Assembly: GCA_002328745.1 (NCBI GenBank)
Contig: DCVQ01000020.1
Location: 221-19,289, forward strand
Reading direction: 5' to 3'
From: Actinobacteria bacterium UBA2184
GTDB taxonomy: Bacteria > Actinomycetota > Coriobacteriia > Anaerosomatales > Anaerosomataceae
Length of the DNA stretch: 19,069 bases
The first letter of the stretch is position 1, and every line of letters starts with the position of its first letter. A model generated the notes under the pieces. That model was given only the letters and a program-made list of their open reading frames with translations, had not been told where the DNA came from and made no database searches. The position numbers and the translations under genes were made by a program. Below, piece after piece: positions 1 to 7,368 of this stretch.

Positions 1-881
1 GGACCAAGAGGCTCTTCCCAGTCGATCATGTACTTGTTGACACCGTCGGTCGCAATCTCGTTCGCGACCGAGGTGACCGTGGTGTCGGCGACCTCAAGAC
101 CTGTCACGCTGCTGATCTCCACGTGCGGGTTCTTGACGAGCAGGAACCGGCCGTTCGGCCAGATCGGCTTGACCTGCAGCGAGCCGCTCCACCACTTCAG
201 GTTGCCCTGAACGGGGTCGATGCCCCACTCGGTGCCGATCACGCCGGCTCCATCGATGACACCGTCGGTGTTCCCGATATAGCCGAAGTCGGCCGGAGCG
301 AGAGCCAGGTTCCCGGTGCCCATCTCACGACCAGGATTCGCGAACGTGGTCAGGATGCGCGCGGAGTTACCATGCGGGCTGTGGCAGTCGAAGCAGGCGA
401 GGCCTGCGGTCGACGAGAACGCGGGCTTGATGTCGGCCGGAGCGTTACCGGTGTAGCCGAGCGTGTGGCCCGTGCCGTTGCCGGAGCTGCCGTCGATGAC
501 GGCGATGCCAGCCGTCGTGGTGGTCGGATCGGACATCAGCTTGTAATCGTTATCCATCATGATGTTGATCGTCGAACCGCCGCCACCGCCATGGCAGTAG
601 TCGCACGCCGCTTCACGGGAATTCGCACGCAGGAGCATGAAGCTGCCCGCAGCGTAGTGGGTCGAATGGCAGTCGGCACACTTGTTTGTGGTCGTCGTGT
701 AGCCGCCATGCGGACCCGAGAAGTATCCGTTGGCACGCGTGTACTCGGTCGGAGTGTTGTAGCCCTCGGCAAACGCCGGAACGACAGCAATCGCGAAGAT
801 AGCAGTGGCCACGAGCGCGACGAAGAGGATCCTCTTGGACACCCTTGCCTCCCTGTGGTTTGAATGTACGGAACCCGTCAT
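1..881 (-). CDS. Secreted multiheme c-type cytochrome (C-terminus beyond the left edge)
   Basis: The first 293 residues are visible, and the frame is still open at the left edge. The N-terminus has a Sec signal peptide (about residues 17-38, ending VVPAFA) followed by SGPHGGY and three heme sites, CADCH, CDYCH and CFDCH. No membrane anchor follows, so the protein is probably exported and heme-loaded outside the membrane. Two in-frame starts are credible. The ATG at 881 has a very strong Shine-Dalgarno site (GGAGGTGAT). A GTG at 842 has GGAGG five bases upstream and gives a more typical signal peptide without the 13-residue extension. The ATG is used here. The N-terminal region closely parallels the 7-heme cytochrome at 17583-18677 (SGPHGGY, TTNKC, then two heme sites), so the two are paralogs. 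It is separated from the NHL gene upstream by a strong terminator and appears to have its own promoter. The exact role is unknown. Confidence 0.9.
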   Translation of the reverse strand, partial: MTGSVHSNHREARVSKRILFVALVATAIFAIAVVPAFAEGYNTPTEYTRANGYFSGPHGGYTTTTNKCADCHSTHYAAGSFMLLRANSREAACDYCHGGGGGSTINIMMDNDYKLMSDPTTTTAGIAVIDGSSGNGTGHTLGYTGNAPADIKPAFSSTAGLACFDCHSPHGNSARILTTFANPGREMGTGNLALAPADFGYIGNTDGVIDGAGVIGTEWGIDPVQGNLKWWSGSLQVKPIWPNGRFLLVKNPHVEISSVTGLEVADTTVTSVANEIATDGVNKYMIDWEEPLG

Positions 882-887
882 TTCTGT

Positions 888-900
888 ATCACCTCCTCCC
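888..900 (-). promoter_or_regulatory. Strong ribosome binding site for the left-edge cytochrome
   Basis: On the minus strand the sequence reads GGGAGGAGGTGAT, with a nine-base match (GGAGGTGAT) to the anti-Shine-Dalgarno complement. The distance from GGAGG to the ATG at 881 is ten bases. This favours the ATG over the internal GTG at 842, which has its own weaker GGAGG site. Confidence 0.75.
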
Positions 901-923
901 TGGAGACGGAGAGCCTTCCGTGA

Positions 924-945
924 CGCGGGCATGTGGATGCCCGCG
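924..945 (-). promoter_or_regulatory. Perfect 9-bp stem-loop in the leader of the left-edge cytochrome
   Basis: CGCGGGCAT and ATGCCCGCG form a perfect inverted repeat around a four-base loop. It lies between the candidate promoter (967-996) and the Shine-Dalgarno site (888-900). No T-tract follows, so it does not look like an intrinsic terminator. It could stabilise the mRNA 5' end or be a protein or regulator site. The structure is seen directly; its function is not known. Confidence 0.55.
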
Positions 946-966
946 AAGTTCGGATGCTCCACCGCT

Positions 967-996
967 ATGTTAGTGAATGCACGAACAAACCGGCAA
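967..996 (-). promoter_or_regulatory. Candidate sigma-70-type promoter for the left-edge cytochrome
   Basis: On the minus strand TTGCCG (991-996) and TAACAT (967-972) are 18 bp apart, each matching four of six consensus positions. This puts the transcript start near 960 and gives a leader of about 80 bases holding the hairpin and the ribosome binding site. The local sequence is more AT-rich than its surroundings. The match is only moderate. Confidence 0.4.
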
Positions 997-1061
997 GGGG
1001 ATTTGGGCATCAGATTACGGTGTGTTAACTATCTGTCCTACTTATCCTTGCTGTTCAACCG

Positions 1062-1099
1062 CACAAAAGGAAGAACCCGCCATTTGGGCGGGTTCTTCC
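1062..1099 (-). terminator. Strong intrinsic terminator after the NHL gene
   Basis: A perfect 13-bp stem (1069-1081 with 1087-1099) encloses a five-base loop and is followed on the minus strand by TTTTGTG. It sits 30 bp beyond the stop of the NHL gene at 1129. It ends the five-gene minus-strand unit that begins near 7267 and isolates it from the cytochrome at the left edge. Confidence 0.88.
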
Positions 1100-1128
1100 A
1101 CTCTGTTCGTAGCTTATCGTTCTCAGAG

Positions 1129-2604
1129 TCACTGGCGCTCGGCAGGCCGCTCTCCGTCGAGCACATACCGGGCAACCAGATCCTCGTACGGACGAGCCCG
1201 TCGCTTCATCTCGGAGATGCGGTCGCACTGCTGCTGGTCGGCGCACAGGACCAGGTGCCTGCGCAGCAGCACGCGGCCGAGACGGCTCGGCTCGGCAGCT
1301 CTCGCGAGCGCTTCCTCGGCGCCTTCAGGGCCGTCCGAATCACGCGAGGGCGGTTCGACAGCGCGCAGGTACCCGCCGATCCTGACGCCCTCTTCCTCGG
1401 CGTCCTTGTACCGCTCGTAGACCTCGGGAAGCACGTGGATACGCTTCAGCACCGCGGCAAGCAGGCGCAGTCGGCCCTCGGCCGCCGCACGGTCGAGCGT
1501 CTCGGCGGTGGCGAACCACCGCTTGCGCCCGAACAGCAGCAGGAGGAGGAGCGCCGGAAGCGCCCCGAGCCAGCCGAGCCACGGCGTGCGGGCCAGGACG
1601 GTGTTCTGGCCCGGCCGCAGCAGGCGGAATATCTGCACCCGGTTGTTCGCGGTGTCGGTGATAGCGAAGGTGTAGTCGCCAAGATAGGCGATGCCGCTCG
1701 GCAGGTAGAGCTGCCCGTCGATGACGCCGGTCGTGAAGTCGAATCGGTGGACCGGCTCTCCGGTCTCGGGGTCAAGCACACTCACCTGCGCCCGGAAGCC
1801 GTCGAGAACGTACGCGTATCCCTCCCGATCAAGCGTCACGCTCGCGGGCACGCCGAACAGCGTGGTGTCGTCCTCCTGGTTGAGCGGCGGACGCCCGTAG
1901 ACCCAGTCCACTGTGGCCGTCATCTCGCCCGAGAACTGCACGCGCTGTGCCCGGGCGTTGTTGGTGTCCGCGATGATCGCAGTGTTCTCATCGAGCACCG
2001 CGATGCCACGCGCGTAGTCGAACTGGCCTGGCAGCTCGCCGCGCACGCCGTACTCCCCGACCAGCCCGCCCTCGGCGTCCAGCTGCACGAGAGGGCCGAA
2101 CGTCGTCACGGCGACGCCGGTGGGAGTGACTGCAGGAGTCAGCGGATTGAGAACCGGCAGCTCCCAACGAAGAGCGCCTTCCAGGTCGTAGCAGAGCACC
2201 CGAAGGCGTGAGCGATCGGTGACGTAGACGCGGGCACCGGCGCGATCGACGGCAACGCCGAGCGGGATCATCAACTGTCCCTGCCCAAGCCCCCGCTCGC
2301 CCCAGTGCCGGATGTAGTCGCCGTCGCTGTCGAACTCGACGATGGTCGCCTGGTCCCGCAACGTCACGAAGAAGCCGCCGTCGCTGCCGGCCCCGATACC
2401 GACCGGAGTGGTCAGCCGGTACTCACCGTACGTCTCGATACTGCGCACCCACACGATGCCGGTCTTGGCTGCGGGCTCGGCATCCGACCCGCTGCCCTCG
2501 TTGCCGCTCTCGCCACCGAACAGCAGCAGTGCGACCGTGCCCAGGGCAGCAAGCAGCACAAGCACGATGACGATCGCGATTATCAGGGTTCGTCTGGAGG
2601 ACAT
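1129..2604 (-). CDS. Membrane-anchored NHL-repeat beta-propeller protein with cytoplasmic tail
   Basis: The protein has 491 residues. An N-terminal membrane segment (about 8-29) is followed by a Gly/Ser/acidic linker and a run of NHL repeats (about 50-328) with typical blade phrases such as TPVGIGA, IADTNNARAQRV and ITDTANNRVQIF. A second membrane segment (about 342-359) comes next, then a charged C-terminal region of about 130 residues. The expected topology places the propeller outside and the tail in the cytoplasm. NHL propellers usually bind protein or act as scaffolds, and there are no heme motifs here. The ATG at 2604 has AAGGAG nine bases upstream. The gene follows the TPR gene after 35 bp and is the last of its unit. 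Two other NHL proteins in the window (14901-15971, and 18764 onward) also sit beside multiheme cytochromes. A role in organising the cytochromes is inferred. Confidence 0.88.
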   Translation of the reverse strand: MSSRRTLIIAIVIVLVLLAALGTVALLLFGGESGNEGSGSDAEPAAKTGIVWVRSIETYGEYRLTTPVGIGAGSDGGFFVTLRDQATIVEFDSDGDYIRHWGERGLGQGQLMIPLGVAVDRAGARVYVTDRSRLRVLCYDLEGALRWELPVLNPLTPAVTPTGVAVTTFGPLVQLDAEGGLVGEYGVRGELPGQFDYARGIAVLDENTAIIADTNNARAQRVQFSGEMTATVDWVYGRPPLNQEDDTTLFGVPASVTLDREGYAYVLDGFRAQVSVLDPETGEPVHRFDFTTGVIDGQLYLPSGIAYLGDYTFAITDTANNRVQIFRLLRPGQNTVLARTPWLGWLGALPALLLLLLFGRKRWFATAETLDRAAAEGRLRLLAAVLKRIHVLPEVYERYKDAEEEGVRIGGYLRAVEPPSRDSDGPEGAEEALARAAEPSRLGRVLLRRHLVLCADQQQCDRISEMKRRARPYEDLVARYVLDGERPAERQ

Positions 2605-2639
2605 TCTCGCGGACTCCTTCGAGTTGTGGCGTACTGCGG

Positions 2640-3320
2640 CTAGTTGCCGTGGGGATTGGGCGTGGATGTCTCCTCGTACGTGATACCGAGGCGCTCCAGC
2701 CCCTGGATAGCACGCTCGTTGCCCGGCAGTACATCGAGGCCGGCCCTGTATGCGGACTCCGCCTCGGCTTCGTACCCTGCCGCGGCGAGCAGGTCGCCAT
2801 AGTAGATGCGGAAGTCGCCATCGAAGGGATTGATCTCGAGAGCCCGGAGCATCGCTTCAAGCGCAGCGGCGAGATCACCCTGCTTGTCGAGGACCTGCGC
2901 GAGCAGGAAGTACGCTTCCGCGCTCGTATGGTCGATTGCCAGCTCCGTCTCGAGGGCCACCTTCGCCTCGTCGAGCCGGTTCTCCTGCGCCAGCAACATC
3001 GCGTAGCGCAGGAAGATGGTGGTGGTCTCGCCAGCGTTGTCGATGGCCTGCCCTGCGTGATCCAACGCGTCTCGCGTCCGGCCCATCGAGTACTCGATCT
3101 CCGCCAGCGTCATGAGGAGGCCCGGGTCGCCGGGGCTCTGGTCGAGCGCGGCAAGCGCTTCACGCCGGGCAAGCTCTTCGGCGGTCGGATCGCGGAATAG
3201 CGAGCTGTTCGCGAAGAGGACCGCGATCGTGACGACCAGCGCGATGATCAGCCCGGCAAGGACGAGCACGAGCGCGGAGGGCCCGCCCCCGACGCGCCGG
3301 GCTCTGAGTCTCTGTGCCAT
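2640..3320 (-). CDS. Membrane-anchored TPR-repeat protein
   Basis: From the ATG at 3320 the protein has 226 residues. A basic N-terminus (MAQRLRARR) leads into one membrane segment (about 16-36), and the rest is helical TPR repeats with the usual Ala/Leu/Tyr pattern, such as AYFLLAQVLDKQGDLAAA. The repeats probably face the outside. TPR domains mediate protein contacts, and NrfG/CcmH-type TPR proteins assist cytochrome c maturation, but nothing here shows that specific function. The ATG at 3320 has GGAG six bases upstream. An in-frame GTG at 3392 would add 24 residues before the basic region and has a poorer ribosome site. The gene lies between a multiheme cytochrome and an NHL gene in one apparent operon. 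Confidence 0.85.
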   Translation of the reverse strand: MAQRLRARRVGGGPSALVLVLAGLIIALVVTIAVLFANSSLFRDPTAEELARREALAALDQSPGDPGLLMTLAEIEYSMGRTRDALDHAGQAIDNAGETTTIFLRYAMLLAQENRLDEAKVALETELAIDHTSAEAYFLLAQVLDKQGDLAAALEAMLRALEINPFDGDFRIYYGDLLAAAGYEAEAESAYRAGLDVLPGNERAIQGLERLGITYEETSTPNPHGN

Positions 3321-3448
3321 GTGGGACTCCAACTCCTCACGGGTTCGGGCAGCCGAGAACCTCGTCCGTCCGCTAACGAAATCGGGAAACACCGTATCCT
3401 AGCAACCTTCGGACCGCTTCTCAATAAGCACCGGACATACCGCCCCGC

Positions 3449-4570
3449 CTACGGCACTCTGTCGTGACACCAGTGGCAGAACGTGATGTCGTGGCACAGG
3501 CATCCGCCCGGCCACGACGTGCGGGCGCTCGGGCCGTGCTGCGGGAACCACTCGCTGAACGTCCCGTGAACGTTCACGTCGCCGTGGCAGTCGCACGCCC
3601 CGCTGCGCCCGGCTGTGTCGTGACAACGGCCGCACAGCGACGGCGAGGCTGCGGACAGGCTCGCGTGCTGACGCATGAAGTCAACGGGGTGCGGCAGCTT
3701 GAGCCCGTGGCAGTCCACGCAGCGCGCCTCGACCTCCGGGGCGTGGCAGCCGCCCTCGCACGTCAGCGGCGCCGGCGTGGTACCCGCGATCGGCACGCCG
3801 GGCGTGTCGGAGGGCGGGGCATCGTGACACAGGGTGCAGTCTGAAGACGCGTCGACTCCGTCATGGCACCCGAGGCACGTGCTCATGCGGGACCGCACAA
3901 CCGGCAGCGGTTCGCGATCGAGCGATGAGTGACCCACATCGGCGTGACAGGACAGGCACGGATAGGCGGCATCGACGACGTCGGAGTGGCGCATGCGCAC
4001 CGGCCCCGCCGTCACCCCCGAGCGGATATCTTCATGACAATCCAGACACCGGTCCTCGTACGCCACCGTCCGCGTCGCCGACGTCTCGGCCGACAGCACC
4101 GCGCGGAGGCCTCCCTCCGCGGCTGCGCGAGCCGCGCCCGTCAGACCGGGACGCGCATGGCATGCGTAGCAGGAGACACCCGAATGGGCATCGGCTCTCC
4201 ATGCCGCGACCGCCGCCTCCGTGCGATGACACGCTCCGCACGCGCCACCGACCGCCGGCACGAGCGGCACGAGCGAGACCGCCAGCAGCACACCACTCGC
4301 GATCGCGATGCCGATCCCGGTGCGGATGGCGAGCTCGTCCCACCTGCGCCGGAAGCCGATCTGGCGACGCAACCGCCACGTGCCGACGCTCTCGATACCG
4401 ATGAGCACGATCAGCACCACCACGAGGATCACGAGCACCGCGATCGCCGCGAGGATGAACGCTTCCTCGGGATATGCGCGCGGGTCCTCGAGCACCGTGG
4501 GGACGCGGCCGACCACGCGGTCCGCTCCACGGGCCACGCGGTCGAAGAAGTCGCTCAACGACTCGTTCAC
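3449..4570 (-). CDS. NapC/NirT-like membrane multiheme cytochrome with three altered heme motifs
   Basis: The protein has 373 residues. An amphipathic N-terminus is followed by two membrane segments (about 37-59 and 83-106) and a heme domain. There are nine canonical CXXCH sites: CGACH, CYACH, CLDCH, CLSCH, CLGCH, CTLCH, CVDCH, CGRCH and CHWCH. Three further sites are non-canonical: CEGGCH (271-276, CX3CH), CDCH (326-329) and CLCH (357-360). Lined up against the neighbour at 4575-5552, both proteins have exactly twelve heme positions in the same order, so the three odd sites replace normal ones. Shared phrases include RHSD and CxxCHGxxxPHP. The first pair of sites, with a Trp and a His between, resembles NapC/NirT quinol oxidases. 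A GTG start at 4570 follows the neighbour's stop by four bases, so the two are probably translationally linked. Likely role: electron transfer from menaquinol to outer cytochromes (inferred). Confidence 0.92.
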   Translation of the reverse strand: MNESLSDFFDRVARGADRVVGRVPTVLEDPRAYPEEAFILAAIAVLVILVVVLIVLIGIESVGTWRLRRQIGFRRRWDELAIRTGIGIAIASGVLLAVSLVPLVPAVGGACGACHRTEAAVAAWRADAHSGVSCYACHARPGLTGAARAAAEGGLRAVLSAETSATRTVAYEDRCLDCHEDIRSGVTAGPVRMRHSDVVDAAYPCLSCHADVGHSSLDREPLPVVRSRMSTCLGCHDGVDASSDCTLCHDAPPSDTPGVPIAGTTPAPLTCEGGCHAPEVEARCVDCHGLKLPHPVDFMRQHASLSAASPSLCGRCHDTAGRSGACDCHGDVNVHGTFSEWFPQHGPSARTSWPGGCLCHDITFCHWCHDRVP

Positions 4571-4574
4571 CGGC

Positions 4575-5552
4575 TCACCACCCGTGCCCGGTGGTCACAC
4601 CCGGGACGTCGGGATGGCTGGACGCGTAGTGGCAGACATCGCAGGTGACCGCCGGATGACAGCGGTTGCATGCGGCGTCGCCAAGCTCCCGCGCCTCGAG
4701 GCCGTGCACCGGCAGGAAGGTCGCGGCATGCGGCATCTCGAGGCCGTGGCAGTCGGCACACCAGGCTGGGTCGTGACAGGTCGCGCAACCGCTCCCCGCC
4801 GCGGCGATCGCACTCGCGCCATGCGATGCGGGCCAGTCCGTGGGGTGCGGTATCCGGGTGCCGTGGCACTGCACGCAATAGGCGGGGACGTGGCACGAGA
4901 TGCACGTGGAGATCTCGCCCATGCCGTGCGTGGACTCCCAGCCCTCCCCGTGGGTCGATCGCCACGACGTGTCCCCCGCGACGCGTTCGGCGTCGCCCGT
5001 GTGGCACAGTCCGCAGCTGTCGGTATCGGTCGCCGCGGCCTTGTGGCACACGAGACAATCGTCCATCTCGAGCAGGCGGTAGTACCGATACTCGACGCGA
5101 TGGCCGGTACCGGCGTGGCACGTGTCGCAGGGCTGCGCGATGAAGTCCGAGTGGCGCACGCTGACACCGCGTGACGCGACGACACCGTCGAGTTCGGCAG
5201 CGTGGCACTCACGGCACGCGCCGTCATCGTCGTGCGTCGGCCCGGGATCCCGGCCGAGCATCGTCCCGCCGATCCACCCCATCATGCGGAGTCCGTCGGC
5301 GGGGATGGCGAGCAACGACGACTCGACGTGGCAGTCGGCGCAGCCCTGGTCCGAATGGCCACCCAGCGTCAGCGCCTCGGAATAGGGCCGCATCGAGTGG
5401 CAGGCGGTACAGCCGACGCCTTGGTGGACGAGAATGCCGCCGCCGATCCACAGCGCGAGGAGGAGGAACCCGAGCGCGGCCGCGCCGATGCGCACGCGGC
5501 GGCGGACCGCCGGCGTGAGATGGCCCCGCACGCGTGTCGCCCTCAGGCTCAT
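4575..5552 (-). CDS. NapC/NirT-like membrane-anchored 12-heme cytochrome
   Basis: The protein has 325 residues. A basic N-terminus and one membrane anchor (about 22-43) lead directly into CTACHSM (48-54), then CADCH, CRECH, CDTCH, CLVCH, CGLCH, CISCH, CVQCH, CATCH, CADCH, CNRCH and CDVCH: twelve canonical heme sites. The anchor followed by CxxCHxM and a second site about 20 residues later is the pattern of NapC/NirT-family quinol dehydrogenases, where the Met can be a heme ligand. The later part repeats a unit of paired hemes followed by PH and a distal His. The ATG at 5552 overlaps the stop of the ligase-like gene upstream (ATGA), and the next cytochrome starts four bases after this stop, so the three are likely translationally coupled. 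The tandem homolog at 3449-4570 is a divergent duplicate. Electron donor and acceptor are not shown by the sequence. Confidence 0.93.
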   Translation of the reverse strand: MSLRATRVRGHLTPAVRRRVRIGAAALGFLLLALWIGGGILVHQGVGCTACHSMRPYSEALTLGGHSDQGCADCHVESSLLAIPADGLRMMGWIGGTMLGRDPGPTHDDDGACRECHAAELDGVVASRGVSVRHSDFIAQPCDTCHAGTGHRVEYRYYRLLEMDDCLVCHKAAATDTDSCGLCHTGDAERVAGDTSWRSTHGEGWESTHGMGEISTCISCHVPAYCVQCHGTRIPHPTDWPASHGASAIAAAGSGCATCHDPAWCADCHGLEMPHAATFLPVHGLEARELGDAACNRCHPAVTCDVCHYASSHPDVPGVTTGHGW

Positions 5553-7267
5553 CGGCCGCCTTCCTCTACGACGCTCAGTGCGAGCGCGTCGTTAGGATAC
5601 GCCGCGAGCAGGCGCAGTGCGATGTCGCGCGCCACTTCGGTGTCCCCCGCCGCCAGCGCCGCTCCGATCGCCTCGTGACCGACGGCCTGACCGAGCGGGT
5701 AGCTCTCGTATGCGGCGCGGTAGGCTGCGAGGACCGCGTCGGACGGAGTCCCGGAGGACCGCAGCAGACGGGCGCGGGCAAGGAGCAGGTCGTAGCTCAT
5801 GGGCTCGAGGCGGATGCCGGCCTCCACCGTCTCGAGCGCCGCCGCATCCGACGCGGCGCCGTACGAGGCAGCGTCCGCGGCGCCGACGCGATAGCTGTCC
5901 ACCAGCGGATTCCGCCTTGTCGCCGCAGTCTCGAGGTCCCACGCCGATTGCATCTCCCCCGCGTAGAACGCGTCGATGCCGCGAAGGTGAAGCGCGTCGG
6001 CGCTGACATACCACGCGCAGCCGGCAACGAGCACCGCCGAAGCGACGCCGAGCGCAAGGCGGCCCGAGCCGGACGCCGAAGCGGTGCCGGAGCGTGCGAG
6101 AAGCACTCCCGCGAACATGAAGGCGAGGCCGTCCGCCTCGATCGTCGATATGCCGAAGAACGCCTGCGCCGCCCATGCGGCGAGTCCCGCCGTCGCTATC
6201 AGCGCGGCCGCGTCGCCCTGCCTGATGCGCGCGGCTCCTGCCGCGAGCGACAGCGCGATGAACGCGCCCGCCGCGAGCGCAGCGAGAACGCCAGACTCGG
6301 CCGCAGTCTGCAGCGGCAGGCTGTGCGCCTGATCGGCCCGGACTCCGGGCTCGGCCTGAGCGTGCTCGGCCGGCTGATGCACCGGGAAGACGTACAGGAA
6401 CCTGCCCGTGCCGACGCCCAGCTGCGGGTGGTCGGCGATCATGCTCGCGGTCCCGCGCCAGATGTGGAACCGGCTCGCCGCCGAGCCCTCATCGAGCGAG
6501 CCCGGGTCGAGCTTCGCAAGCGATGCGGCGCCCCCGGCGAGCGTGCCGATGACGACGACTGCCACCAGGGCCGCTGTGGCGAGGCGCACGCGCGTCGAGC
6601 GAGCGGCGAGCACGCCGACGCCAAGCCCCGCGACCACGCCGACCCACGCCCCGCGCGACCCCACTGCCCCGAGAGCAAGGGCGCCGATCGCTCCAGCGGC
6701 CCACAGCACCACCGAGACCGGCGGGCGCTCGGCACGGCTCGCCGCGATCACCACTGCGATCGCGATGGCAAGCCAGCCGCCGGCGAGAACCTGGTTGCCG
6801 ATGGTGCCCATCGGCGCCGCCCCCTGAGGGACCTGTGCGAGGACGACGACGGACTGGACCACGAGCACGAGCGCGATCGCGCGCGCGAACGTCCTCGTGT
6901 GGCGTGCCGAGGCCAACCCGACTCCGAACGCGACCAGCGCGGCGAGCCCCGACGCCAGTCCCTGGTACCTGCCGTGCACGCCGAATACCGCCGAAGCGGG
7001 ACCTCCGACGATAGCGGCGGCGATGACCAGGATGGTCGCGGCCGCAAGCGCCAGCAGTGCGGCACGGGCCTGGCGGGAACGCGGGACGCCGATGCCGCCT
7101 GCCGCCGCGACCGCGAGCAAGCCCGCTATCCCCAGCACGAGACCACGCCCCGGCTGGTACGGGTCGGCGGCGAAGCGCAGCACCACAAGGGGCAGCGCCG
7201 CCATGAGGACGACCGCGACTTGCTGGAGCATGGCGCGCGCCCGTATCATTGACATCGGTATCGGCAT
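5549..7267 (-). CDS. O-antigen ligase (Wzy_C/WaaL-like) family membrane protein with C-terminal repeat domain
   Basis: The protein has 572 residues. It has about ten hydrophobic segments over residues 10-420 and a soluble, helical, TPR-like C-terminus (about 425-572). Family landmarks are GRYQGLA (99-105), SRGAW (204-208), the segment RFHIWRGT...HPQLGVGTGRF (266-290) in the external loop, and AHS with a downstream ESG (314-326). Such enzymes transfer or polymerise lipid-linked glycans outside the membrane. In a Gram-positive context it would act on a wall polysaccharide or a glycoprotein rather than LPS. Its stop overlaps the start of the 12-heme cytochrome, an unexpected partner. The ATG at 7267 has no Shine-Dalgarno site but lies just downstream of a promoter-like pair, so it may be read from a nearly leaderless mRNA. 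In-frame ATGs at 7255 and 7249 are alternatives. Substrate unknown. Confidence 0.85.
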   Translation of the reverse strand: MPIPMSMIRARAMLQQVAVVLMAALPLVVLRFAADPYQPGRGLVLGIAGLLAVAAAGGIGVPRSRQARAALLALAAATILVIAAAIVGGPASAVFGVHGRYQGLASGLAALVAFGVGLASARHTRTFARAIALVLVVQSVVVLAQVPQGAAPMGTIGNQVLAGGWLAIAIAVVIAASRAERPPVSVVLWAAGAIGALALGAVGSRGAWVGVVAGLGVGVLAARSTRVRLATAALVAVVVIGTLAGGAASLAKLDPGSLDEGSAASRFHIWRGTASMIADHPQLGVGTGRFLYVFPVHQPAEHAQAEPGVRADQAHSLPLQTAAESGVLAALAAGAFIALSLAAGAARIRQGDAAALIATAGLAAWAAQAFFGISTIEADGLAFMFAGVLLARSGTASASGSGRLALGVASAVLVAGCAWYVSADALHLRGIDAFYAGEMQSAWDLETAATRRNPLVDSYRVGAADAASYGAASDAAALETVEAGIRLEPMSYDLLLARARLLRSSGTPSDAVLAAYRAAYESYPLGQAVGHEAIGAALAAGDTEVARDIALRLLAAYPNDALALSVVEEGGR

Positions 7268-7276
7268 AACGAACTC

Positions 7277-7305
7277 AGACTACGAACCGACACCCCGCGC
7301 GTCAA
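7277..7305 (-). promoter_or_regulatory. Candidate promoter of the ligase-cytochrome-NHL unit
   Basis: On the minus strand TTGACG (7300-7305, five of six consensus bases) is 17 bp from TAGTCT (7277-7282, three of six). The predicted transcript start near 7270 is only a few bases before the ATG at 7267, which would give a nearly leaderless mRNA. That is consistent with the lack of a Shine-Dalgarno site there. The -10 match is weak. Confidence 0.45.
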
Positions 7306-7319
7306 CGCGCAGTGTTGAC
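7301..7319. promoter_or_regulatory. Inverted repeat in the divergent promoter region
   Basis: GTCAAC and GTTGAC form a perfect 6-bp inverted repeat separated by seven bases. The left arm overlaps the candidate -35 of the minus-strand unit, and the right arm is a -35-like element facing the plus-strand lipoprotein gene. It could be an operator shared by both directions, or two opposed -35 elements. No clear -10 was found for the plus-strand gene. Confidence 0.35.
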
Positions 7320-7368
7320 CCGCCGCGGCGCCACGGGCGTCGCGGAACGACATCTCGAGAGGATGCAC

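Noticed and set aside
805..2211. Long open frame on the plus strand opposite the NHL gene
   Set aside because: It has no recognisable domain, is rich in Arg/Ala/His, and lies antisense to a clear NHL protein. It is a shadow of high GC content.
5534..7252. 572-codon plus-strand open frame opposite the ligase-like gene
   Set aside because: The composition is Arg/Asp/His-rich and without domain features, whereas the minus-strand frame has membrane segments and Wzy_C landmarks.
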